64,000 bases of DNA from an uncultured Oscillospiraceae bacterium (GTDB lineage: Bacteria; Bacillota; Clostridia; Oscillospirales; Oscillospiraceae): positions 77,151 to 141,150 of the forward strand of contig CAKUED010000004.1 of assembly GCA_934646005.1 (NCBI GenBank). Reading direction: 5' to 3'. The notes under the pieces were generated by a model. That model ran no database searches and had not been told where the DNA came from. It was given only the letters and a program-made list of their open reading frames with translations. The stretch's first letter is position 1; each line of letters starts with the position of its first letter. Both the position numbers and the translations under genes were made by a program. Below, piece by piece: positions 7,253 to 18,828 of the stretch.

Positions 7253-9682
7253 ATGGATATTAGCTATGAACAGCGATTTCTGACCGTGCGGCGGGCGATC
7301 ATCGCCGCGCGGTTTTCAAAACTGAATGATATGCAGCAAAAAGCGGTCCTGACGACGGAAGGACCGCTGCTTTTGCTTGCCGGCGCGGGCAGCGGCAAAA
7401 CGACCGTGCTCATCCACCGCATCGCGAACCTCATCGACTTCGGCTGCGCGTCGGACTCGAACGAAGTGCCGGACTATGTGACGGAGCAGGACGTGGAGTT
7501 TCTGGAATCGTACCTGCGCACGCAGCGTGCGGAGGATATGCCCCGCGCGCACGCGCTGTGCGCGCTGCGCCCTGCCGCGCCGTGGAGCATCATCGCCATC
7601 ACGTTTACGAACAAGGCGGCGAACGAGCTGAAGGATCGCTTGCAGGCAATGCTGGGCGACGAGGCGCTGGATGTGTGGGCGATGACGTTCCACTCCGCGT
7701 GCTGCCGCATCCTGCGGCGCGATATTGATCGGCTTGGCGGCTACACGGGCAGATTCACCATCTACGACACAAGCGATTCCGAGCGTGTGGTCAAGGACAT
7801 CGTGCGCGACCTGAGTCTGGATGAAAAGGCGTTCCCGCCGCGTCTGGTGCTCTCGCTCATCGGCAAGGCGAAGGACAAGCGCCAGAGCCCGGAGGAATTT
7901 GAAAAGACCGCCGCCTTTTCCGGCGACTGGCGCATCGAGCGCACGGCGCAGATCTACGAGGAGTATCAGCGCCGCCTGCTGGACGCGAACGCGCTGGATT
8001 TTGACGACATTATCCTCAAGACCGTGGAGCTCTTGGAGCAGTTCGAGGACGTGCGCGCGTATTATCAGCGCAAGTTCCGCTACGTGCTCATCGACGAGTA
8101 TCAGGACACGAATATGCTGCAATACCAGCTCTCGTCGCTGCTGGCGGGCGGGTATGAGAACATCTGCGTCGTGGGCGACGACGACCAGTCCATCTACAAA
8201 TTCCGCGGCGCGACGATCGAGAATATCCTCTCCTTCGAGCAGCAATATAAAGGCGCGCAGGTCATCCGGCTGGAGCAGAATTACCGCTCCACGCAGTCGA
8301 TCCTGAACGCTGCCAACGCCGTGATCGCCCACAACCGCGGGCGAAAGGGCAAAAATCTCTGGACAAAAAATGCCGCGGGCGACAAAATTCGCGTGTATGA
8401 AGCCCTGAGCGAGACGGATGAGGCAAATTACGTCGCCAGCAGCATTATCTCTTCTTCGCGCGGGCAGAATTTCCGCAACTACGCCGTGCTCTACCGCACG
8501 AACGCGCAGTCAAACGCCGTGGAAAATGCCTTCAAGCGCAGCGGCATCCCGTACCGCATCATCGGCGGCACGCGCTTCTTTGACCGCGCGGAGGTCAAGG
8601 ATATGCTGGCGTATCTGTGCGTCATCAACAACCGCGCCGACGATCTGCGCCTGCGCCGCATTGTCAATAACCCGCCGCGCGGCATCGGCGCGAAAACGCT
8701 GGAAATGGCGGACCGGCAGGCAGCGGCGGCTGGGCTGCCGCTGTATGATGTGCTGTCGCACGTCAAGGACTATCCGAGTTTAGAGAAGGCAGGGGCGAAG
8801 CTCGCAGCGTTCTGCGCGCTCATCGAGGAATGCGCGGAGCTGCTGAACACGCTGAGCCTGCCGGATTTTTATGAAGAGGTCATGCTCCGCACGGGCTATG
8901 TCTCCATGCTGGAGGCAAAGGACGATGTGGAATCGCGCACGCGGGCGGAGAACGTCCGAGAGCTGAAATCCACCATCGTGCAGTACGCCGAGAGCGTGGA
9001 AGAGCCCACGCTGGCGGAGTTTTTGGAGCAGATCGCGCTGTATACCGACATCGAGCAGTATGACGCCGACGCGGACGCCGTTGTGATGATGACGATGCAC
9101 AGCGCGAAGGGTCTGGAATTTGAAAATGTATTCCTTGTCGGCATGGAAGAAGGCTTGTTCCCCGGCACGCGCTGCCTTGGCGAGCCGGACGAGCTGGAGG
9201 AGGAGCGGCGGCTGTGCTACGTCGCCATCACGCGGGCGAAAAGGACGCTGTGCCTGTGCCACGCGCGGCAGCGTATGCTCTACGGACGCACGAGCGTGAA
9301 CCTGCCGTCGCGCTTTCTCGACGAGCTGCCGCCCGATTGCGTGGAGCGCCGCAGCGCCGGGGGGATGCCCGCCGAGCGGCGCACCGGCTCGTATGAGCGC
9401 CCGCGCCCGTCGCTCTATGGCGATGACACGCGCTATTTTGACCAGAGCTACACGCCGCGCCCCGCGCGCGACCACTCTGTCCTCACCACGCCGCGCGGCG
9501 CCAAGCCCGCCGCGTGCCCGTTCTCGAAGGGCGACATGGTGATGCACAAGGCATTTGGGCGCGGCATGGTGCTGACAGTCCTGCCCATGGGCGGCGACGC
9601 GCTGCTGGAGGTGGCGTTTGACGGCGTGGGCACGAAGCGCCTGATGGCGAACACCGCGGGCGTACACATGAAAAAGCTATGA
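7253..9682 (+). CDS. pcrA: ATP-dependent 3'-5' DNA helicase, PcrA/UvrD family
   Basis: An 809-residue superfamily 1A helicase for excision repair and replication restart. The Walker A motif LAGAGSGKTT is at residues 42-51, motif II DEYQDTN near 281, motif III GDDDQSIYKFRGA follows it, and HSAKGLEFENVFLVG plus CYVAITRAK are motifs V and VI. The C-terminal GDMVMHKAFGRGMVL is the Tudor-like PcrA tail that binds RNA polymerase. Between motif I and motif Ia (residues ~68-112) there is an acidic insertion of roughly 40 residues that I do not expect in B. subtilis PcrA. It sits upstream of yunB and ligA; pcrA-ligA proximity is conserved in Firmicutes. Confidence 0.93.
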   Translation: MDISYEQRFLTVRRAIIAARFSKLNDMQQKAVLTTEGPLLLLAGAGSGKTTVLIHRIANLIDFGCASDSNEVPDYVTEQDVEFLESYLRTQRAEDMPRAHALCALRPAAPWSIIAITFTNKAANELKDRLQAMLGDEALDVWAMTFHSACCRILRRDIDRLGGYTGRFTIYDTSDSERVVKDIVRDLSLDEKAFPPRLVLSLIGKAKDKRQSPEEFEKTAAFSGDWRIERTAQIYEEYQRRLLDANALDFDDIILKTVELLEQFEDVRAYYQRKFRYVLIDEYQDTNMLQYQLSSLLAGGYENICVVGDDDQSIYKFRGATIENILSFEQQYKGAQVIRLEQNYRSTQSILNAANAVIAHNRGRKGKNLWTKNAAGDKIRVYEALSETDEANYVASSIISSSRGQNFRNYAVLYRTNAQSNAVENAFKRSGIPYRIIGGTRFFDRAEVKDMLAYLCVINNRADDLRLRRIVNNPPRGIGAKTLEMADRQAAAAGLPLYDVLSHVKDYPSLEKAGAKLAAFCALIEECAELLNTLSLPDFYEEVMLRTGYVSMLEAKDDVESRTRAENVRELKSTIVQYAESVEEPTLAEFLEQIALYTDIEQYDADADAVVMMTMHSAKGLEFENVFLVGMEEGLFPGTRCLGEPDELEEERRLCYVAITRAKRTLCLCHARQRMLYGRTSVNLPSRFLDELPPDCVERRSAGGMPAERRTGSYERPRPSLYGDDTRYFDQSYTPRPARDHSVLTTPRGAKPAACPFSKGDMVMHKAFGRGMVLTVLPMGGDALLEVAFDGVGTKRLMANTAGVHMKKL

Positions 9683-9727
9683 TATACCCCCTCCGCCCCG
9701 CATACGATGGCAGGGGGAGGGGACGGC

Positions 9728-12999
<3,272 letters not shown>

Positions 13000-13006
<7 letters not shown>

Positions 13007-13047
13007 GAAAACAGACGATGCACCGGCATCGTCTGTTTTCTTACACC
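13000..13047 (+). terminator. Perfect 22-bp hairpin over the stop codon, likely terminator
   Basis: Arms 13000-13021 and 13026-13047 are exact inverted repeats around the loop ACCG. The core CAGACGATGC stem is followed by GTTTTCTT, and the mirror AAGAAAAC lies upstream, so it could end transcription in either direction. It includes the TAA of the metallo-hydrolase and marks the boundary with the cotJ genes. Confidence 0.7.
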
Positions 13048-13121
13048 TCTCGACAACTCCCTGCATACAGTGTGAATGGGCGGCGTGCCGCCCGATACAT
13101 CATTCGGAGGGAGTTTTTGTT

Positions 13122-13634
13122 TTGAATCATTGCACGCAGAATGCGCCCGCGCGCGCGGCGGTGCAGGCAGACGCGGCAGCGTCTGCCGCGCAGACGCCCG
13201 ACACGCTCTATGTCTGCGCCGACCACGACGGCAAGCTGCCGAGCTGTGCGCCGCTCGCCGTTCCGTTCGTCCCATTCCAGCAGACGGGTGCGAACAAATA
13301 CGCGCTCGATCTCGCGCTGGCGCGCGGGACGCTGTTTGAGGGGCTGGATCTGCCGTATCTCAAAATGCAGAACGAGGCATTCACTGACCTCAGCGCGGCG
13401 CGGCAGCTTCAGGCGCTCGGCTTTGCCATCAACGAGCTGGGGCTGTATCTCGACACGCACGCAAGCGACACCGAAGCCGTCGCGCTCTACAACCAGTACG
13501 CAGAGCTGTATGAGGAAGCCGTGGAGCAGTACCAGCGCAGCGGCGTGAGCCTGATGCAGCTCGCCTCGACTATGGGCGGCAGCTACAGCTGGCTGAACGA
13601 TCCGTGGCCGTGGGACTATCGGGAGGAGGGCTGA
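13122..13634 (+). CDS. Fused spore coat protein CotJA-CotJB
   Basis: A 170-residue protein that joins two spore-coat proteins normally encoded by separate adjacent genes. Residues ~40-80 (PFVPFQQ...ALARGTLFEGLDLPYL) match CotJA. Residues ~88-168 (LQALGFAINELGLYLDTHASD, then YNQYAELY and the end WPWDY) match CotJB. There is no stop or frameshift between them. The start is TTG at 13122 with GGAGGGAG ten bases upstream. Two bases separate it from cotJC, with which it should form the coat complex. A sequence CATACAGT at 13064-13071 resembles a sigma-E -10 element, but no good -35 is seen. The fusion is the notable point. Confidence 0.85.
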   Translation: MNHCTQNAPARAAVQADAAASAAQTPDTLYVCADHDGKLPSCAPLAVPFVPFQQTGANKYALDLALARGTLFEGLDLPYLKMQNEAFTDLSAARQLQALGFAINELGLYLDTHASDTEAVALYNQYAELYEEAVEQYQRSGVSLMQLASTMGGSYSWLNDPWPWDYREEG

Positions 13635-13636
13635 GT

Positions 13637-14233
13637 ATGTTTGTATATGAAAAACGGCTGCAATACCCGGTCAGGATCAAAAACACGAACCCGCGCCTGG
13701 CGTCGCTGATCATTTCACAATACGGTGGTCCTGACGGCGAGCTCGGTGCGTCGCTGCGCTACCTCAGCCAGCGCTATTCCATGCCCTTCCCGGAACTGAA
13801 GGGTCTGCTGACCGACATCGGTACGGAAGAGCTGGGGCATTTGGAGATGGTGGGGACGATCGTGCATCAGCTCACGCGGACGCTGACGGACGATCAGATC
13901 CGGCAGGCTGGGTTTGACGCGTATTTTGTGGATCACGCGGCGGGCGTGTATCCCACGGCGGCGGCGGGCTTTCCGTGGTCGGCGGCGTCGATCGGCGTCA
14001 AGGGCGACCCCATCTGCGACCTCACGGAGGATCTCGCCGCCGAGCAGAAGGCGAGAGTGACATACGACAACATCCTGCGGCTGTCGGACGATGCCGACGT
14101 GAACGACGTCATCAAGTTCCTGCGCGAACGCGAGATCGTTCACTTCCAGCGCTTCGGTGAGGCGCTGGAGCTGCTGCGGCAGAAGCTGGATGAGAAAAAC
14201 GTCTACTTTATGAACCCCGCGCTGACGCAGTAA
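13637..14233 (+). CDS. cotJC: Spore coat protein CotJC, manganese catalase family
   Basis: A 198-residue ferritin-like/manganese catalase protein. Residues MFVYEKRLQYPVRI at the start and IGTEELGHLEMVGTIVHQLT carry the family features; the EExxH helix is one half of the di-metal site and REREIVHFQRFGEAL near the end supplies the other. CotJC is a coat component with catalase-type fold; activity in this organism is inferred. The ATG at 13637 follows GGAGGAGG. It is co-transcribed with the fused cotJA-cotJB gene and followed by a terminator. Confidence 0.93.
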   Translation: MFVYEKRLQYPVRIKNTNPRLASLIISQYGGPDGELGASLRYLSQRYSMPFPELKGLLTDIGTEELGHLEMVGTIVHQLTRTLTDDQIRQAGFDAYFVDHAAGVYPTAAAGFPWSAASIGVKGDPICDLTEDLAAEQKARVTYDNILRLSDDADVNDVIKFLREREIVHFQRFGEALELLRQKLDEKNVYFMNPALTQ

Positions 14234-14240
14234 GCGAACA

Positions 14241-14280
14241 AAAAACCGCCCCGGTTTTTACGAACCGAGGCGGTCATTTT
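14241..14280. terminator. Bidirectional terminator between cotJC and the AraC regulator
   Basis: Arms 14245-14256 and 14263-14274 form a 12-bp stem with one mismatch. A5 lies on the left and CATTTTAT on the right, so it can serve the convergent cotJC (+) and araC-type (-) transcripts. Confidence 0.75.
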
Positions 14281-15139
14281 ATGTTTCCTGCAAATACTGA
14301 ATGGGGGACATCTGCATCTGCTGATAAAACGCGCGATAGAACGAGGAATAATTGCCGTAGCCGCACTGGTAGGCGACCTGCGTGATGGGAATGGCACGTT
14401 TTTTCAGCAGCGAGCAGGCGCTGCGGATGCGCACCATGGTGAGGTAGCTCTTGAACGACTGACCCGTCGCACGCTTGAAAACGCGGTAGAACGTCGCCTC
14501 CGAAAGAAAGACACGATTTGCAAGGTCGCGGGCGAGCAGCGGCTCGGAATAATGCTGTTTAATGTATTCGATGCTGGTGAGCACGGCGTTGTTGTGCTTG
14601 AAATCGCACTCCTCGCGCTCATACGCCCGCGCGAGCAGGACAAGGATGGACGTGAGGATCGCCGAGAGGATGCACTCAAAGCCGAGCTGCGCGCCGTCAA
14701 ACTCCTCTTTTGCAAAACGCATAAGCCCGTCCATGCGGATGGTCTCCTCCGGCGTGAGGGTGAGCCTGCCGAGGATGCCGTTCGGCGTGAGGTCGGAGAA
14801 CAGGCGCTGGATGATGCTCTGCTGCATCTCGTCCTTTAACAGGAACGTGTCGTAAAACGAGAAGGAATAGAAGCCGGACGTGGCGGGGTCAATTTCGATG
14901 CGGTGCGTGACGGCGGGCGGGATGATGAAGCAGTCGCCGCGCGTCAGGCGGACGAAATGCCCGTTCACGCTGTGCATGAGGCTGCCCTTGGTGATGTAAT
15001 AGATCTGATAGAAATTGTGATAATGATCCTTCTGCGTCAGCGTCAGGTCCTCGGACGTGCTGACGGAGCACGAAACGGTTTTGTCCGTGTAGGTGCGCAT
15101 GGAAAGAAAGCGCACGGACGCGGCTGCATTGGTTGACAT
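14279..15139 (-). CDS. AraC family transcriptional regulator
   Basis: A 286-residue regulator read from the complement. I chose the ATG at 15139 because GGAGGTG sits 12 bases upstream; a longer frame to 15310 crosses the divergent promoter. The N-terminal half is a cupin ligand-binding domain (HYHNFYQIYYITKGSLMHSVNG, then RGDCFIIPPAVTHRIEID). The C-terminal ~100 residues contain two helix-turn-helix units (LLARDLANRVFLSEATFYRVFKR and PITQVAYQCGYGNYSSFYRAF), typical AraC. It diverges from a long block of hydrolase and transporter genes and is the obvious candidate regulator of them; the effector is unknown. Confidence 0.92.
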   Translation of the reverse strand: MSTNAAASVRFLSMRTYTDKTVSCSVSTSEDLTLTQKDHYHNFYQIYYITKGSLMHSVNGHFVRLTRGDCFIIPPAVTHRIEIDPATSGFYSFSFYDTFLLKDEMQQSIIQRLFSDLTPNGILGRLTLTPEETIRMDGLMRFAKEEFDGAQLGFECILSAILTSILVLLARAYEREECDFKHNNAVLTSIEYIKQHYSEPLLARDLANRVFLSEATFYRVFKRATGQSFKSYLTMVRIRSACSLLKKRAIPITQVAYQCGYGNYSSFYRAFYQQMQMSPIQYLQET

Positions 15140-15236
15140 AATCGATTTTTCACCTCCGGCGAGACATCGCTGACAGTCTATCACAGTTGTGCGAAGCTGT
15201 AAAGAACGCGATGATCGATTTTGCAATATACTTGAC

Positions 15237-15275
15237 TTTTTCGGCAATTGTTCTCGAAAAAATGACTGGTATAAT
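15237..15275 (+). promoter_or_regulatory. Promoter and putative AraC operator of the hydrolase/transporter block
   Basis: TTGTTC (15248-15253), 16 bp and TATAAT (15270-15275) form a promoter 53 bp before the amidohydrolase start. It is overlapped by the inverted repeat TTTTTCG (15237-15243) / CGAAAAA (15255-15261). A 9-bp word ATCGATTTT also occurs near 15143 and near 15214 in the same intergenic region. These are candidate regulator sites; binding is inferred. Confidence 0.5.
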
Positions 15276-15327
15276 GAAATTAAATTACAGGACGTTTCGG
15301 GAAATCGCACGAAAAGAGAGACAGATC

Positions 15328-16719
15328 ATGGAGCTTGATTGGGTAAATATCATTGATGAAAAGAGCGCGGAGCTGATCGAGACCGCAGATTATCTGTGGG
15401 ATCATGCTGAACCGGCGTTTTTGGAGTTCCGCTCGGCGGAGCGGCTTTGCACAGTTCTGGCGCGCGAGGGCTTTACCGTGACGCGCGGGCTTGCCGGTAT
15501 CCGCACGGCGTTTTCCGCAAGCTACGGAAGCGGAAAGCCGGTCATCGGCATTTTGGGCGAATTTGACGCGCTGGAAAAGCTGGGGCAGAAGGCAGGCATG
15601 ACCGAGCCGTGCCCCGACGGGCAGAGCTATGGTCACGGCTGCGGGCACAATCTGCTCGGCACGGCGGCGCTCGGCGCTGCCATCGCCGCGAAGCACTATT
15701 TGCAAACAAGCGGGCACTCCGGCACGGTCGTCTATTTCGGCTGCCCGGCGGAAGAGGGTGGCTCCGGCAAGACGTTTATGGCGCGCGACGGCGTGTTTGA
15801 CGCTCTGGACGCGGCGGTGTGCTGGCACCCCGACGCCAAGACCGGCATCCGCGGCAGAACGTCGCTTGCGAATATCCAGATGCTCTATCATTTTGACGGC
15901 GTTGCCGCGCACGCGAGCATCCAGCCGGAGCTGGGGCGCAGCGCGCTCGACGCGGTGGAGCTGATGAACGTGGGCGCAAATTACCTGCGCGAGCATATGC
16001 CGATGGATGCGCGCGTGCACTACGCCGTGACCGACAGCGGCGGCGACTGCCCGAACGTGGTGCAGGCGCACGCGGAGGTGCTGTATCTCATCCGCGCCCG
16101 CACGAACGATCAGGCGCGCGAGCTTGCCGGGCGCGTGACAGACATCGCGCGCGGCGCGGCGCTGATGACGCAGACAAAAATGACGGCGACGCTTACAAAA
16201 GCGTGCTCCAATACGATCCTCAACCACACGCTGGAGAACCTTGCCTACAACGTGATGCAGCGCATCGCGCTGCCGGAGATCACCGAGGCGGACGAGACCT
16301 ACGCCCGGGAGCTGACCCGCAAGGCACTGGTCGGGATGCCGAACGCGAACGAGCTGCATCCGATTTTCCGGGGCTTAGAGCCCTACACGGGTCAGACCCT
16401 GACAGCTTACGGCTCGACCGACGTGGGCGACGTGAGCTGGATCTGCCCGACGGTGCAGCTCATGGCGGCGACCCACGCGCTGGGCACGCCGAATCACTCC
16501 TGGCAGCAGACCACGCAGGGCAAGCAGCCGCTGGCACATAAGATGATGCTGTACATGGCAAAGGCGCTGGGCGCAACGGCGGCGGAGCTGATCGCTGGTC
16601 CGCAGGTTTTAGCCCAGGCGAAAGAAGAACACCGGGCGAAAGTCGGAAAGACCGGCTATATCTGCCCGATTCCGAAGGACATCGTCCCCAAGCCGCGCAC
16701 GGCGCGCCGCGCGCCGTAA
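15328..16719 (+). CDS. M20 family amidohydrolase, AbgB (p-aminobenzoyl-glutamate hydrolase subunit B)-like
   Basis: A 463-residue cytoplasmic M20D zinc hydrolase. The metal motif HGCGHN is at residues 103-108, PAEEGGSGK follows near 138, and CWHPDAKTG and the dimerisation domain (VAAHASIQPELGRSALDAVELM) are intact. AbgB-like enzymes cleave amide bonds between an acyl or aryl group and an amino acid, such as p-aminobenzoyl-glutamate or N-acyl amino acids. The ATG at 15328 follows AAGAGAG; the upstream frame runs over the promoter. It is the first gene of the block opposite the AraC regulator, and co-occurrence with an oligopeptide importer suggests that it processes imported conjugates. Confidence 0.85.
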   Translation: MELDWVNIIDEKSAELIETADYLWDHAEPAFLEFRSAERLCTVLAREGFTVTRGLAGIRTAFSASYGSGKPVIGILGEFDALEKLGQKAGMTEPCPDGQSYGHGCGHNLLGTAALGAAIAAKHYLQTSGHSGTVVYFGCPAEEGGSGKTFMARDGVFDALDAAVCWHPDAKTGIRGRTSLANIQMLYHFDGVAAHASIQPELGRSALDAVELMNVGANYLREHMPMDARVHYAVTDSGGDCPNVVQAHAEVLYLIRARTNDQARELAGRVTDIARGAALMTQTKMTATLTKACSNTILNHTLENLAYNVMQRIALPEITEADETYARELTRKALVGMPNANELHPIFRGLEPYTGQTLTAYGSTDVGDVSWICPTVQLMAATHALGTPNHSWQQTTQGKQPLAHKMMLYMAKALGATAAELIAGPQVLAQAKEEHRAKVGKTGYICPIPKDIVPKPRTARRAP

Positions 16720-16743
16720 AACGGCACGCAGAAAGGAAACGAT

Positions 16744-18828
16744 ATGAACCATCCCGAATTTCGCGCCCCGGCCGTTCCGCTCGTGACACACGACCCGATG
16801 TTCAGCGTCTGGAGCTTTGCGGATAAGCTGACGGACGATGTGCCGCGCCACTGGTCCGGCGCGCGGCAGTATATGTTCGGCATCGTCACGGTGGACGGCA
16901 CGATCTACGAATTTCTCGGTAAGGTCGCGGCGATCGACGAGCGCTACGTCAGCCGCTACCGCATTCTGCCGCAGGTCTCGTGCGACATCCGTCCGATGAC
17001 CACGGAATACTGCTTTGAAAATGAAATTTTGCGGCTGCGGCTGCGGTTTACCAGCCCGCTGCTGCTCGATGAGGCAGACATTCTGGCGCGTCCGCTGTCG
17101 TATGTTGACTACGACGTGACACTCAAGGACGGCAAGGCACACGACGTGCACGTCCAGTTCGGCTTTTCCGGCGAGTTCTGCGTGGATACGCCGGAGCAGA
17201 CCGTCACGGTCGGCTGCACGCCGTATTCCATCTGCTTTTCGGGAATGCCGGAGCGGATGCTGCAAAGCTGCGGCGACGACAACCGCATTTCATGGGGCAG
17301 CTTCCATGTGATCGCGCCGGAGTATGTGATGGAGGCGATGAGCCTGCGGCGCTTCTGGGTGGAGCTGCGGCTGCGCTATTCCAGCAAGGAAGTGCCGCGC
17401 AATCCGCTGCCGTGCCAAGGACCTGACTACGAGACCGCCGGCAAAGCGGCGTATGCCGCCGGTGAGGCGATCAAAGTCTCGGCGGAGCATCCCACGATCC
17501 TCGTGCGCAGGGAATTTGCAAACGCGCAGGGGACGGTGCACGGCGAGCTGGCGCTGGCGTATGACGATATTTACGCCGTTCAGGTGCTGGGTGAAAATCT
17601 GCCCGCGTACTGGAAGCGAAACGGCTTGACGTTTGACGGCATGGTCGCCCGCGCGCTGCGCGAAAAGGCGGCGGTGCTGGAAAAGGTCCGTGTTTTTGAA
17701 GAGAAGCTGCTGAACGCGGCGCGGGCGGTGTCGCCCAAATATGCCGACCTGCTGTCGCTTGCCTACCGGCAGTCGGTGGCGGGGCACAAGCTGGTGGACC
17801 GGCACGGGGAGCTGCTCTTTATCTCCAAGGAAAACTATTCCAACGGCTGCGCCTGCACGGTGGACATCACCTATCCCGCCATGCCGCTGTATCTGCTCTA
17901 TGCGCCGCAGCTCGTGCGCGGGATGTTAGAGCCGATCTTCAACATGGTGGACGAGGGCTGCTGGCTGTTTGAATTTGCGCCGCACGACGCGGGACGCTAT
18001 CCACTGCTCAACGGACAGGCTTACGGCTATCTGCCGCGGGCGCGTTTGCGGCGACCGAATCCGCGCGATTCGCAGATGCCGGTGGAGGAATGCGGCAATA
18101 TGCTGCTGTGCGTCGCCGCCGTGTGCTGGCGGGAGCACAGCACGGAGTATTTTACGCGCCACCGCGCGCTGCTCGACCAGTGGGCAAATTACCTGCTGCG
18201 CTGCGGCTACGACCCCGAAAATCAGCTCTGCACCGACGATTTTGCCGGGCATCTGGCGCATAACTGCAATCTGTCCGTCAAGCTCATCTGCGCGCTGGGC
18301 GCGTATGCGCGGCTGCTGCGCGCGTGCGGCGAGACGGAAAACGCGGAAAAATACGACGCTGCCGCGCACGAGTTCGCGGCAAAGTGGGAAGCGGCGGCGT
18401 TTGATGGCGACCACTACCGGCTGGCGTTCGACGCGCCGGGAAGTTGGAGCTTAAAGTATAATATGGTGTGGGATCGGCTGCTGGGGCTGGGATTGTTCCC
18501 GCAGCGGGTGTATGATGCGGAGCTGGCGTGGTACAAGACGCACTTTAACCGCTACGGCATCCCGCTGGACAGCCGCTGCGAATGCAGCAAGATGGACTGG
18601 CAGTTCTGGTCGGCGGCGCTGTTTGATGACGACGCGTACACGCGGCAGGTCACGGACGCCGTTTGGGACTGGGTCAGCCAGACACCCGACCGTATGCCGT
18701 TCCCGGATCTGATCTTCACGACTGTGCCGTGGCTGCGCGCATTTGTGGCGCGCCCGGTGATCGGCGGCATCTTTATAAACCTCCTGAAGCCGGAACTGTT
18801 CTCCCTCGACGAGGGCGGCGCGGGATGA
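16744..18828 (+). CDS. Glutaminase-like protein with DUF5127/DUF4965/DUF1793 architecture
   Basis: A 694-residue protein without a signal peptide. The N-terminal opening FRAPAVPLVTHDPMFSVWS and the beta-rich first half fit the DUF4964/DUF5127 region. The central SKENYSNGCACTVDITYPAMPLYLLY and the C-terminal alpha/alpha-toroid segment CSKMDWQFWSAALFDD...RMPFPDL fit DUF4965/DUF1793, a family named after fungal glutaminase A and also related to glycoside hydrolases by fold. The true substrate in bacteria is mostly unknown. It lies 24 bp after the M20 hydrolase and overlaps larA by 4 bp, so it belongs to the same transcript. Lack of an export signal suggests that it acts on an imported compound. 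Confidence 0.75.
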   Translation: MNHPEFRAPAVPLVTHDPMFSVWSFADKLTDDVPRHWSGARQYMFGIVTVDGTIYEFLGKVAAIDERYVSRYRILPQVSCDIRPMTTEYCFENEILRLRLRFTSPLLLDEADILARPLSYVDYDVTLKDGKAHDVHVQFGFSGEFCVDTPEQTVTVGCTPYSICFSGMPERMLQSCGDDNRISWGSFHVIAPEYVMEAMSLRRFWVELRLRYSSKEVPRNPLPCQGPDYETAGKAAYAAGEAIKVSAEHPTILVRREFANAQGTVHGELALAYDDIYAVQVLGENLPAYWKRNGLTFDGMVARALREKAAVLEKVRVFEEKLLNAARAVSPKYADLLSLAYRQSVAGHKLVDRHGELLFISKENYSNGCACTVDITYPAMPLYLLYAPQLVRGMLEPIFNMVDEGCWLFEFAPHDAGRYPLLNGQAYGYLPRARLRRPNPRDSQMPVEECGNMLLCVAAVCWREHSTEYFTRHRALLDQWANYLLRCGYDPENQLCTDDFAGHLAHNCNLSVKLICALGAYARLLRACGETENAEKYDAAAHEFAAKWEAAAFDGDHYRLAFDAPGSWSLKYNMVWDRLLGLGLFPQRVYDAELAWYKTHFNRYGIPLDSRCECSKMDWQFWSAALFDDDAYTRQVTDAVWDWVSQTPDRMPFPDLIFTTVPWLRAFVARPVIGGIFINLLKPELFSLDEGGAG

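Noticed and set aside
13059..13075. Sigma-E promoter for the cotJ genes
   Set aside because: CATACAGT resembles a sigma-E -10, but no acceptable -35 lies 13-15 bp upstream, so I mention it only in the gene entry.
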